Source: an uncultured Rhizobiaceae group bacterium (GTDB lineage: Bacteria > Pseudomonadota > Alphaproteobacteria > Rhizobiales > Rhizobiaceae). Taken from it: a stretch of DNA of 64,000 bases. The stretch is from NCBI GenBank assembly GCA_947501445.1, contig CANMVS010000024.1, positions 1 through 64,000 on the forward strand. Reading direction: 5' to 3'. Numbering within the stretch: position 1 is the stretch's first letter; every line of letters starts with the position of its first letter. The position numbers and the translations under genes were made by a program. The notes under the pieces were generated by a model. It was not told the origin of the DNA, did no database searches, and saw only the letters and a list, made by a program, of their open reading frames with translations. Positions 27,612 through 36,820 of this stretch are shown piece after piece.

Positions 27612-30600
27612 CTACTCTTCAGTCAACGGCGTTGCAGGTTTCCGTGCCCGGGTCCTGATCGTTATAATGTCGGTGGCTATGCTGCACTCAAGTCCATGCA
27701 GGTCAGAGGCGATAAGTTCGGCTGTAACAGTTCCGGCATTGGCGAATTCAACACGTCCCTTTTCACCATCGATTTCAACACCATTCGACAATGTCCAGTA
27801 ATACTCCAGCGTATCGCCGTCCCTATCAACAGAGCGGCCTGCGTCAAGCACGATACTGTCGTGCGCCCCGCCAGCAAATGACACAATATCAGGACCGGCA
27901 TTGGCAACCGGCGGCGCATTGACAAATACACTGCCGCTGCGCGCGGTTGAGGCACAGGCTGAACCTGAGGCATCTGTCACTGTCAGTACCGGCGTATAGG
28001 TGCCCGGTTCGGCATAATGATGTGTCGCCTGCATACCCTGTGCGGTGTTGCCGTCTCCAAAATCCCAAAAGTACTTTTGTATCGTACCGTCAGGGTCAAA
28101 TGATCTGGATGCATCAAACGTCACGCCGGCGCCTGCACATGCCTTGCGGGCCGCATCAAGAATGGCAACAGGTGCCTCGTTGACAATCAGGTTTCGCGAA
28201 AATGGGCTGACAATTGTCCTTCCTGCACGTTCCAGCGGCGCTGTTGCCGTCACGGAATAGGTTCCGGCGCGCTTGAACGTATGGGTAACTGATTTTCCTT
28301 CACCCATTGTTCCGTCGCCAAAGCTCCAACGCAACGTAGCAGGATCAAGATCGGACGGCACCGGATGAAGGTCAAAGGTCACCGGTTGTGCGGGGCAGGC
28401 GTTTGCGGCTGTTCTGATCTGCGTGTGTGGTGCCGGCACAACCTGGATGTCGACGGCATGGGATTGCGTGCTGTTTTCCAAACCACCGCCATCGTTGACT
28501 GTCAGCGTCACCTTGTAGTTCCCCGGTTCACGCCAGATGTGACTGACTTCCACACCGTTTGCGTGCCCACCATCTCCAAAGTCCCAGTTGTAGTCAGCAA
28601 TACCACCATCCGGATCACTGGAAAGAGCACCGGACAATACCAGTGATCGATTTACCTCGACGGCGCTGGCCGTTATGATTTTTGCATTGGGCGCAGCATT
28701 CACGGTAACCAGATGAACAGCGCTGGTGCTGGCGCAGCCGCTGGCCTCATCACCACTGCGGGCCTGAAGCTGTACCTTGTAGACACCGGGCTGTGTAAAC
28801 ACGTGTGTGACGCTGGCACCAAAGTCGGTGTTTCCGTCACCAAAATCCCACTCATGCTCAGCAATCGAACCATCGCGGATGGTGGATTTCAGGCCATTGA
28901 AGTCAACAGCCTGTCCAACGGCAACGGCCGAGGGCGCTTCAATCACCGCCGTTGGTGCATCCAGTACTTTTACCAGAAGGTCGTCGGTGGAAATGGGTGA
29001 ACAAATTCCCAGATTGTCCCCTTCAACCTGCAGCGTGACGCGATATAGACCTGCATCAATATATGTGTGCTCGGGACGATCACCGCCACCACTTTGGCCA
29101 TCACCAAAATCCCATGAGAACCGATTGACGACACCGTCAACATCTGAAGATTGTGTGCCATCAAATTGCACTGTCGATCCGGCACAAATTTCCACGTCGG
29201 CACCTGCGTGAGCTACTGGAGCAGGCAAAACGGAAACAAGCAGATCATCCTTGTGGGTCGCATTGGCAAGGCCCGATTCGTCGCGTACCGAAAGGCCGAC
29301 CCTGTAGGTGCCCGGGTTGGCATAGGTCTTGGTCGGGTTGATGATGTCGGATTTTTCGCCGTCGCCAAATGTCCACTCGTATCGCAGCAGACCGTTGTCC
29401 GGATCCAGTGACGAGCTGGCATCGAAAACAAAAACATCACCCACACAGGCTTGCTTGTTCTCACCGGCCACGGCCAATGGCGCGCGGTTCAGACGCACCG
29501 TCATGGAGTCCGTATCACGGGCATTGGATAATCCCGTGCCATCATCAGCCGTCAGCAAAACAGGGTAAACACCACCTGTCTCATAGGTGTGTTCAACAAT
29601 GGTGCCATGAACGACATTGCCGTCGCCAAGGTCCCAGGTATAGGTCAGACCATCGCTGTCAGCATCGGCCGATGCACCGGCATCAAGCGTTACCCGCAGC
29701 GATGCGCTTTCAAGGTCGCTGCCAGCTTCTGCAACCGGCGCGCTGTTGACCTTGACGATAACTTCATCCTGCGCCGTCCTGTTGGCAGCAATGCTGTCAT
29801 CGGTCACGGTCAGGGTTATTGCGTAAATGCCCGGTTCAGCAAAACTGTGTTGCACAATCTCGCCGTCCAGCGTTTCGTCCGTGCTTTGAATGTCCCAGCG
29901 CCAATTTGAAATGGTTCCGTCCGGATCAATTGACTGCACGCCCGAAAGCGTAAATTTTTCATCCGGGGCAACCAGCAGGTCGGGGCCGGCGGACGCCTGG
30001 GGCGGGCTGTTTACAACGACGCGGACGTGCGAAAAATCAACGGCATTGCTATGACCACTGTCATCATGCACACGCAATTCAACGGCATAGAGTCCAGGTT
30101 CAGTGAATGCATGTTCAACACGTTCGCCTTCCAACGCGTTTCCGTCGCGAAAATTCCAGTGGTAGCGTGCAATCGTTCCATCCGGATCACTGGATCTGCT
30201 GGCATCAAATGCAACCGTCTCGCCTGGGGCGGCAACCCTGTCGAAACCCGCATCGGCGATTGGCAAGGCATTGATGTGGACCAGTATTTCATCGGCTGCT
30301 TCGTTGCGTATGGTGCCTGAATTATCGCGTATGGAGAGTTTTGCCCGGTACGTGCCAGGGCGCTGATAAACATGGGCAATGCGCGAACCGGTGCCCTTGG
30401 TGCCATCACCAAAGTCCCATTCATATCCCGCAACATCGCCGTCGAAATCGAATGAGTTGGATGCATCAAATATAACCCGCGAGGCCGTCAGGTCCTTGTT
30501 TATACCGGCATTGGCAATGGGTGGTTGATTGATGACAATGGTTCGTTCAGCACTTGCCTGGTCGCTATCAAGCCTTGAGTCATCGCGTATGGTCAGGCGT

Positions 30601-33600
30601 GCGACATAGGTGCCTGAGCGATCATACCGGTGTGTTGTTTCACGTCCCTGCGCTCTTGTGCCGTCGCCGAAATCCCACTCATAGGCAATAATATTGCCGT
30701 CCGGGTCATCTGAGGCGGCTGCTGAAAATGTGATGATCTCTTCTATTGCAGCTGCAATGTTCGGCTTCACGGCGGCAACAGGTGGCTGATTGGGCTTGTC
30801 TCTTACCGTTACGGTCAAAACATCTGTTGCTGTGGCGTTATCCTGTCCCGAATTATCCGTGACAGTGAGTGCCACTTCATATTGGCCCGGTACAAAATAG
30901 GTGATTGCCGGTTTTTGTCCGCGAACCTTACGCTCATCACCAAATGTCCAGTCGTAGGCGATGAGACTGCCGTCTTCATCACTTGATCCAGATGCGTCCA
31001 GTGTAATGGTCTCACCGACAATCGTCTCGATATCCGCACCCGCATCCGCCACTGGCGGTACATTGGGACGGGGCACGACCAGCACTTCCATTTCGTGAGT
31101 ATGGACACCGCTTTGCAATGTGGAATCATCTGTGAGGATCAATTTTGCAGTATAGGTTCCCGGCTGACGGTAGGCATGTTCAACCAGCGGGCGGTCTGAG
31201 CGGTCACCGTCACCGAATATCCATTCATAGCTGATAATATGCCCGTCCGGATCACCGGCAGCGCGCGCATCAAAGTCATAAATCTGCTCTGCCTCCAGTG
31301 TCAGTTCGCCGATGAGATCAATCGTCGGCTTCTGATTGGGGCCGTGCGTCACGGAAACTTCAAACTGGCTGGCTGATTGCGCGCCACGTCGGCCTGAATC
31401 GTCATTGACCAGAACATTGACCTGATAGGTGCCGGGTTTTGCATAACTGTGCGTGGCCTTGTAACCACTTGCCCGGCTTCCGTCCCCAAAATCCCATTGA
31501 ATGGCCGTGACGTTACCATCATCATCTGATGTGCCGGTGGCATCAAATTGTAAAATCTCGTTGACGAAGGCGGCACGATCGCCACCGACGCTGATGCGTG
31601 GTGAACTGTTTTGCGGATAGGAAACGATGACGTCAAAGGATGTCGAGGACAGGTTGTTGGGTTTGCCTGAATCATCCCTCAACTGGAGCGAAACCCGATA
31701 GGTTCCGGGGGTTCGATAGACGTGCTCAACCTTGACAGTATTGGCGGTTGTTCCGTCACTGAAATCCCAAAGATAGGCAAGAATTGACCCGTCAGGGTCT
31801 GACGATTGACTGGCGTCGAAGGACAGAACCTGACCAACGGTCGCTTCACGCTCATCACCGGCAATCGCTATGGGCGGCTGGTTTGGCGGTTCAACGATCT
31901 GTACCGTCCGCTTGATCGTTGTGGAGGCATTGGACAGACCTGAATCATCCGTTGCGGTAACCGATACTTCCACCGGACCTTCTTCAAAAAAAGCGTGCCT
32001 CACAGCGGCCTTGTCACTTGATGTGCCATCGCCAAACCGCCAGCGCACAGATTGGATCTGACCGTCAGGATCGCGAAAGCCCGATGCATCAAATACTTCC
32101 GGACGTCCAATGAGTATCTGCTGTGGAATCTGCACCAGTGCACCATCCGGTGCCGCGTTGACGAGCACAACGGCCTGATCCGTGGCAATACTGTTGGTGG
32201 CATTCTTTTGATCATCAACCGTGAGTGTAACGGTGTAGGTTCCGGGCTTTTCATATAAATGGGACACGACGCTTCCCGCGCCGGTCTGCCCGTCACCAAA
32301 GGTCCAGGAAAATGTGTGATTGTCACCGTCCACACCCAGCAGCGCACCGGCGTCAAACCGGGCAGCATCTGCAAGTCCAATTCGCAGATCATCACCGGCA
32401 TTGGCAACCGGCGGTGCATTGACGGTAAGTGAACGGCTACTGGTGGCCGCGTTGCACGGATTGCCGGCACTATCATAAACGGTCAGGCTGGCTTCAAAGG
32501 TTCCGTGCTTTTCGTATGTGTGTTCGGGCCTGCCAAAATTGATGTCACCTTCCACCTGCACAAGTTCACTGCCGTCACCGAAACGCCAGTGATAGCGCAC
32601 AATCCTGTTGGTCGGTGGCAGGGCGCGCGTCGCTGAGGCTGTGCCGTCAAAGGAAACGGCAAAGTCCTGAGCCACCAGCGGCGGTACCGTGAAACGCGAC
32701 ACCGGCGGCGGCTTGACGTCAAAGCTGAAATCAACCGCGCTGCCGTTTGCTATCAGGCCGCTTTTGTCAAAGACTTCAAGCCGTCCGTTGTGGCTGCCGT
32801 AGCGGGTGTATTCCTGTGTAATATCAGCACCGGGAACCCAGCCAATGTCATTGTCAAATCGCCACTGATAGGAAAGATCGCCGCCTTCAGGATCACTGGA
32901 GGCGCTGGCGTCAAATCGCATCTGCGTACAGGAAAGCTGTTCGATCTGATAGGCAACGACGGGGCGCTTGCTGGTTGCAGAAACTCGGATTGGAAGATCA
33001 ATGGCGACGGGCTGTTCCGTTGCATCCCTTGTTGCGTCTGAAATACCAACAAAAACGGTCAGATCATTGGGCGATTCTCTGCCGCCTGCAGCCGTTATGG
33101 AGCCGCCGCGACCAACCTCCTGTGGCTCAAGTTCAATGACATTGCTTTGCCATTCGCTTTTGCCGGAGGCATCCAGGGGCAGGCTGCGAAACCGGCCAGC
33201 ATATTCTATATCACCGCCAGCGGCGTCAAAATTCTCGACGACGATGGCATTTGCCTCTGCTGGCAGCTGGAAGCGCAATTCCGCGACAGTCCCAAGTTTC
33301 GATGATTGAAATGTCGGAACGAATGAGTATAGCCGCAGTTGGTCCGGAGCCCGGTTCTTGTCATCGTCTGTGCTGATGGCAACATCGAAAACATTGCCGT
33401 CATTACCTTCCAGCCCTTCGACCGCCAGTATGAATTCCCGTTGCTCAGCGTCTTCTATGCCCTGACCGGCCTCCACCGAAAACAGCGTTTTCCACTTCCC
33501 GTCTGTCTGCGGATCGCTGCCGAAGTCGATTGTATCAAGCGGTTCACCGCGGATGATTTCCTGTACGACGCCATCTTCGTCGCGCAGCAGACTGGTAACG

Positions 33601-33953
33601 GACCCGTCACCATACAGACTGAAACGGGTCTGCGAGGCAAAGCCACCAAGCGGCTCATCGTGGGCGCCGTCGACATCGGGATCAAAGACACGGACGTAGA
33701 CCCGACCGGCAGAGGCCGGAATTGAAAAACGAATGAGTTGTTTAAAGTCATGGTCACCCTCGCTCTGGCTGGCGGACGGGCCAAAGGTTACCAAAGGCGG
33801 CTGATAGGGAAGCGTTGTTTCCTGTGCGGCAAATGCGTATCCGTCACTTTCGGCGGACAGTGTTAATACGGCAGGTGCGACACCGCCAAGCGCCATAAGA
33901 ATGGCGGCTTTGGTGAGAAGACCGGATTTACAGGTGCGCAAGAGTGTTTTCAT
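27612..33953 (-). CDS. Giant exported PKD-repeat protein (2113 residues)
   Basis: Signal peptide of about 43 residues ending at AFAA. A conserved N-terminal domain (about 45-330) is shared with the next protein. About twenty PKD (immunoglobulin-like beta sandwich) repeats of 85-90 residues then run to the C-terminus, marked by the repeated WDFGDG-type turn (YHWRFGDG, YEWDFGDG, YTWDLGDG and others). Some are degenerate, such as WRWDIQSTD. No catalytic domain or anchor is visible after the repeats. PKD arrays act as extended rods for adhesion, polysaccharide or protein binding. It overlaps the upstream PKD gene by four bases and has GGAGGGG before its ATG. Role in this operon is inferred: a surface or periplasmic sensor stalk. 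Confidence 0.88.
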   Translation of the reverse strand: MKTLLRTCKSGLLTKAAILMALGGVAPAVLTLSAESDGYAFAAQETTLPYQPPLVTFGPSASQSEGDHDFKQLIRFSIPASAGRVYVRVFDPDVDGAHDEPLGGFASQTRFSLYGDGSVTSLLRDEDGVVQEIIRGEPLDTIDFGSDPQTDGKWKTLFSVEAGQGIEDAEQREFILAVEGLEGNDGNVFDVAISTDDDKNRAPDQLRLYSFVPTFQSSKLGTVAELRFQLPAEANAIVVENFDAAGGDIEYAGRFRSLPLDASGKSEWQSNVIELEPQEVGRGGSITAAGGRESPNDLTVFVGISDATRDATEQPVAIDLPIRVSATSKRPVVAYQIEQLSCTQMRFDASASSDPEGGDLSYQWRFDNDIGWVPGADITQEYTRYGSHNGRLEVFDKSGLIANGSAVDFSFDVKPPPVSRFTVPPLVAQDFAVSFDGTASATRALPPTNRIVRYHWRFGDGSELVQVEGDINFGRPEHTYEKHGTFEASLTVYDSAGNPCNAATSSRSLTVNAPPVANAGDDLRIGLADAARFDAGALLGVDGDNHTFSWTFGDGQTGAGSVVSHLYEKPGTYTVTLTVDDQKNATNSIATDQAVVLVNAAPDGALVQIPQQILIGRPEVFDASGFRDPDGQIQSVRWRFGDGTSSDKAAVRHAFFEEGPVEVSVTATDDSGLSNASTTIKRTVQIVEPPNQPPIAIAGDEREATVGQVLSFDASQSSDPDGSILAYLWDFSDGTTANTVKVEHVYRTPGTYRVSLQLRDDSGKPNNLSSTSFDVIVSYPQNSSPRISVGGDRAAFVNEILQFDATGTSDDDGNVTAIQWDFGDGSRASGYKATHSYAKPGTYQVNVLVNDDSGRRGAQSASQFEVSVTHGPNQKPTIDLIGELTLEAEQIYDFDARAAGDPDGHIISYEWIFGDGDRSDRPLVEHAYRQPGTYTAKLILTDDSTLQSGVHTHEMEVLVVPRPNVPPVADAGADIETIVGETITLDASGSSDEDGSLIAYDWTFGDERKVRGQKPAITYFVPGQYEVALTVTDNSGQDNATATDVLTVTVRDKPNQPPVAAVKPNIAAAIEEIITFSAAASDDPDGNIIAYEWDFGDGTRAQGRETTHRYDRSGTYVARLTIRDDSRLDSDQASAERTIVINQPPIANAGINKDLTASRVIFDASNSFDFDGDVAGYEWDFGDGTKGTGSRIAHVYQRPGTYRAKLSIRDNSGTIRNEAADEILVHINALPIADAGFDRVAAPGETVAFDASRSSDPDGTIARYHWNFRDGNALEGERVEHAFTEPGLYAVELRVHDDSGHSNAVDFSHVRVVVNSPPQASAGPDLLVAPDEKFTLSGVQSIDPDGTISNWRWDIQSTDETLDGEIVQHSFAEPGIYAITLTVTDDSIAANRTAQDEVIVKVNSAPVAEAGSDLESASLRVTLDAGASADADSDGLTYTWDLGDGNVVHGTIVEHTYETGGVYPVLLTADDGTGLSNARDTDSMTVRLNRAPLAVAGENKQACVGDVFVFDASSSLDPDNGLLRYEWTFGDGEKSDIINPTKTYANPGTYRVGLSVRDESGLANATHKDDLLVSVLPAPVAHAGADVEICAGSTVQFDGTQSSDVDGVVNRFSWDFGDGQSGGGDRPEHTYIDAGLYRVTLQVEGDNLGICSPISTDDLLVKVLDAPTAVIEAPSAVAVGQAVDFNGLKSTIRDGSIAEHEWDFGDGNTDFGASVTHVFTQPGVYKVQLQARSGDEASGCASTSAVHLVTVNAAPNAKIITASAVEVNRSLVLSGALSSDPDGGIADYNWDFGDGGHANGVEVSHIWREPGNYKVTLTVNDGGGLENSTQSHAVDIQVVPAPHTQIRTAANACPAQPVTFDLHPVPSDLDPATLRWSFGDGTMGEGKSVTHTFKRAGTYSVTATAPLERAGRTIVSPFSRNLIVNEAPVAILDAARKACAGAGVTFDASRSFDPDGTIQKYFWDFGDGNTAQGMQATHHYAEPGTYTPVLTVTDASGSACASTARSGSVFVNAPPVANAGPDIVSFAGGAHDSIVLDAGRSVDRDGDTLEYYWTLSNGVEIDGEKGRVEFANAGTVTAELIASDLHGLECSIATDIITIRTRARKPATPLTEE

Positions 33954-36820
33954 TGTGAATTCCCCTCCGGCGAACCATCCAGAACGGTGACGATAAGCGT
34001 GTCGCTTGCTGTCAACGTTTCATGCCCGTCATCATAAACCCTGAGTTCCACAACATAGATGCCCGGATCATGAAAAGCGTGAACCGGTTGCCTGTGCCGG
34101 GACGTGCCCTCATCGCCAAAATCCCATTCGTAGCGCAGGATATTGCCGTCAGGATCATGTGACCGGGCCGCATCAAATCGGAGTATCTCACCGCGGCGTC
34201 CGGTCACATCATCGCCAGCCACGGCGACCGGGGTGATGTTTTCCGGCCGGGTGATGGTTGCCACCAAAGTGTCGGTGCCGACCGCGCGCACGGCTTCGCG
34301 TCCATCGTCGGTCACCTTGAGCGTGACGTCATATTGGCCGGGAAACTGGTAAATATGGTGTGTTTTCACACCGCTTGCTGTATGGCCGTCGCCAAAATCC
34401 CATGTATAGGCGCTGATGGACCCATCCGCATCCGTGGACGAAGAAGCGTCAAATTGGATGATCTGACCGGTGAGGCCAACCGTATCCAGCCCGGCATCTG
34501 CAACAGGTGCCAAATTGTCCGGATGGTCAACCGTTACCACAAAGGCCACGTTTGTCACTGCGGGATCAGGAATGGCATTGTCAATCAATCTCAAATTACC
34601 CTCATAGATCCCGGGCTGGGAATAAAGATGCTCGATGATCGGGCCGGTTCCCGACTTGCCGTTACCAAAATTCCATTCGTAGGCGACGATCGCACCATCA
34701 CGATCATTGGCGTTTGATGCATCAAGACGCAATGGCTGGGTGGTTGAGGCCGTATAGTTTGTTGCAAAGTTGGCAACGGGTGCACGGTTTTGTGCGGCGA
34801 TCACATCTATCTGCACTGAATCAACTGACCTGCCATTATCTGACGGGTTGTTGTCGGACACCGTCAGATTTGCCGTATAGGTGCCAGGCGCCCAATAGGT
34901 GTGATTGACACGCGGCAGATCAGAGCCTGAATTGTCACCAAAGTCCCAGTCATACAGTAAAATTGTTCCATCGTTGTCGCGCGAAGCGGTTCCGTCAAAC
35001 AGAACCGGCTCGCCAACAACAGCGGTCCGATCCTTGCCAGCGCTGGCAACGGGGCGTTCATTTGCCGGGTCCTTGACGGTGATCGTAACAACATCGGTGT
35101 CTTTGGCCGAGCTGAAAGTCGTATCGTCCAATACAGTCAATTCAACCCTGTATTCACCGGGTTGATGAAATGAATGGCTGGCGGTCGGATAGAATACGCG
35201 CCTTTCATCGGCAAAATTCCATTGGTAGGCAGCAATGGAACCGTCAGGATCAGATGATTTTTCAGATCCGTCAAAATGCAGAATTTCACCTGTCAGAGCC
35301 TGTCTGTTGCCACCTGCATTGGCAATGGGGGGTGCGTTGACCACGACAATTCCATCAGCCACTGCCGTGTTGCAGGGATTATTTGCAGAATCCGTGACAG
35401 TCAGTCTTGGTGTAAAGACGCCATGGGTTGTAAATATATGTTCAGGCTTGCCGAATGCCGGGTCGCCCTCGTTTTGAACAAGTTCAGTGCCATCACCGAA
35501 CTGCCAGTGGTAGCGGATGATCCGGTTTCCGCTTGGTTTGGCACCGGTGGATGAACCCAGTCCGTCAAAAATCACCCTGGTGTCCTGCGCCACCAAAGCC
35601 GGTGCCTCAAAATGTGATATCGGCGCAGGTTTGACGAAAAACCTGAAATCCAGCGCACTGGCGTTGGCGATCATGCCGCTGTCGTCAAAACTCTCGATGC
35701 GCCCACGGTGCAGGCCGGGTTTTTCAAATGCTGCCGTGGCCGTTTCGCCGCGAACCCGCGTGGGGTTGCCGTCAAACTGCCATTGGTGTGTCAGATTGCC
35801 CCCGTCCGGGTCGAGTGAGGCCGAGGCGTTGAATTCGAATTCGCCGCACGACTGCTGGCGGGCCCTGTAGGCTGTTATCGGCCGCTGGTTTGGTGTGAAG
35901 ACGCGTATGGGCAGATCAATGGCAACGGGGCGTTCCGCCGAATCCGTTCCGGGGGTGTGAACCCCGACAAATAACGTCACGTCATTGGGGGTTTCCAGGC
36001 CACCTGCAGCCGTCACCGATCCGGCGCGTCCAGGTTCATCGCCGTTCAAGGTGATGATATTGCTTTTCCATTCACTCTTGGCCGAGGCATCCAGTGGCAG
36101 CGAGCGAAAACGGCCGCCGTAGGCGATTTCACCACCCGCCGCATCAAAGTTTTCCACCATCAACGCTTTGGCGTCCTGCGGAATGACAAAACGAAGTTCT
36201 GCAAATGTGCCTTCGCTTGCCGCCTGAAAGGTCGGTATGAATGAATAAAGCTGAAGGTCTTCAGGTGGTGCAATGCTATCTTCCTGCACGCTGATTGCCA
36301 CATCAAACACATTGCCGTCATTGCCGGAAATGCCTTCAACAGCAAGTACAAATTCACTGCGTCCCTCTCGTAAGGCACCTTCGGAGGCATCCACAGAGAA
36401 CAGGTTTTTCCACTGATTGTCGGCTTCACGATCCCGGCCAATCTCGAAACTGTCGAGCGGGTCGCCTTCCATTAATTCGCGTAGCTCACCATCACTGTCG
36501 CGATGCAGACGGGCATTTGATCCGGCACCATACAAAGAAAAGCGGGTGCGCGTATCAAACCCGCCGAGGGGTTCGTCGTGCGCCCCGGCGACGTCAGCGT
36601 CAAAGACTTTCACGAAGACCCGGCCTGCTGATGCGGGCAGTGAAAACCGAATGAACTGTTGATAGTCATGATCGCCCTCACTGGGGCTGGCCAGTGGACC
36701 GAATGTGACGAGCCTCGGGCTTTCGGATTGAATTGCCGGTGCCTGGGCTAAAGTTGGAACCGAGAGGGCTGATACTGATACTGCGCATGCAACGAGGGTA
36801 AACAACGAATATCTGATCAT
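33950..36820 (-). CDS. Exported PKD-repeat protein, shorter paralogue (956 residues)
   Basis: Signal peptide of about 25 residues (VACAVSVSALSVPTLAQA). The N-terminal domain is shared with the 2113-residue neighbour (compare LVTFGPLASPSEGDHDYQQ with LVTFGPSASQSEGDHDFKQ). Then about seven PKD repeats (YHWQFGDG, YEWNFGNG, YTWDFGDG and others). The paralogues align from residue about 30 to about 500, so they arose by tandem duplication, and the neighbour then gained repeats. Four-base overlaps with genes on both sides show translational coupling. No anchor or enzyme domain is seen. Confidence 0.88.
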   Translation of the reverse strand: MIRYSLFTLVACAVSVSALSVPTLAQAPAIQSESPRLVTFGPLASPSEGDHDYQQFIRFSLPASAGRVFVKVFDADVAGAHDEPLGGFDTRTRFSLYGAGSNARLHRDSDGELRELMEGDPLDSFEIGRDREADNQWKNLFSVDASEGALREGRSEFVLAVEGISGNDGNVFDVAISVQEDSIAPPEDLQLYSFIPTFQAASEGTFAELRFVIPQDAKALMVENFDAAGGEIAYGGRFRSLPLDASAKSEWKSNIITLNGDEPGRAGSVTAAGGLETPNDVTLFVGVHTPGTDSAERPVAIDLPIRVFTPNQRPITAYRARQQSCGEFEFNASASLDPDGGNLTHQWQFDGNPTRVRGETATAAFEKPGLHRGRIESFDDSGMIANASALDFRFFVKPAPISHFEAPALVAQDTRVIFDGLGSSTGAKPSGNRIIRYHWQFGDGTELVQNEGDPAFGKPEHIFTTHGVFTPRLTVTDSANNPCNTAVADGIVVVNAPPIANAGGNRQALTGEILHFDGSEKSSDPDGSIAAYQWNFADERRVFYPTASHSFHQPGEYRVELTVLDDTTFSSAKDTDVVTITVKDPANERPVASAGKDRTAVVGEPVLFDGTASRDNDGTILLYDWDFGDNSGSDLPRVNHTYWAPGTYTANLTVSDNNPSDNGRSVDSVQIDVIAAQNRAPVANFATNYTASTTQPLRLDASNANDRDGAIVAYEWNFGNGKSGTGPIIEHLYSQPGIYEGNLRLIDNAIPDPAVTNVAFVVTVDHPDNLAPVADAGLDTVGLTGQIIQFDASSSTDADGSISAYTWDFGDGHTASGVKTHHIYQFPGQYDVTLKVTDDGREAVRAVGTDTLVATITRPENITPVAVAGDDVTGRRGEILRFDAARSHDPDGNILRYEWDFGDEGTSRHRQPVHAFHDPGIYVVELRVYDDGHETLTASDTLIVTVLDGSPEGNSQ

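Noticed and set aside
27612-36820. Regular recurrence of similar DNA words in the minus-strand giants, at first like a repeat array
   Set aside because: The period of about 260 bp follows the PKD protein repeats in one open frame; there are no identical repeats with unique spacers, so it is not a CRISPR array.
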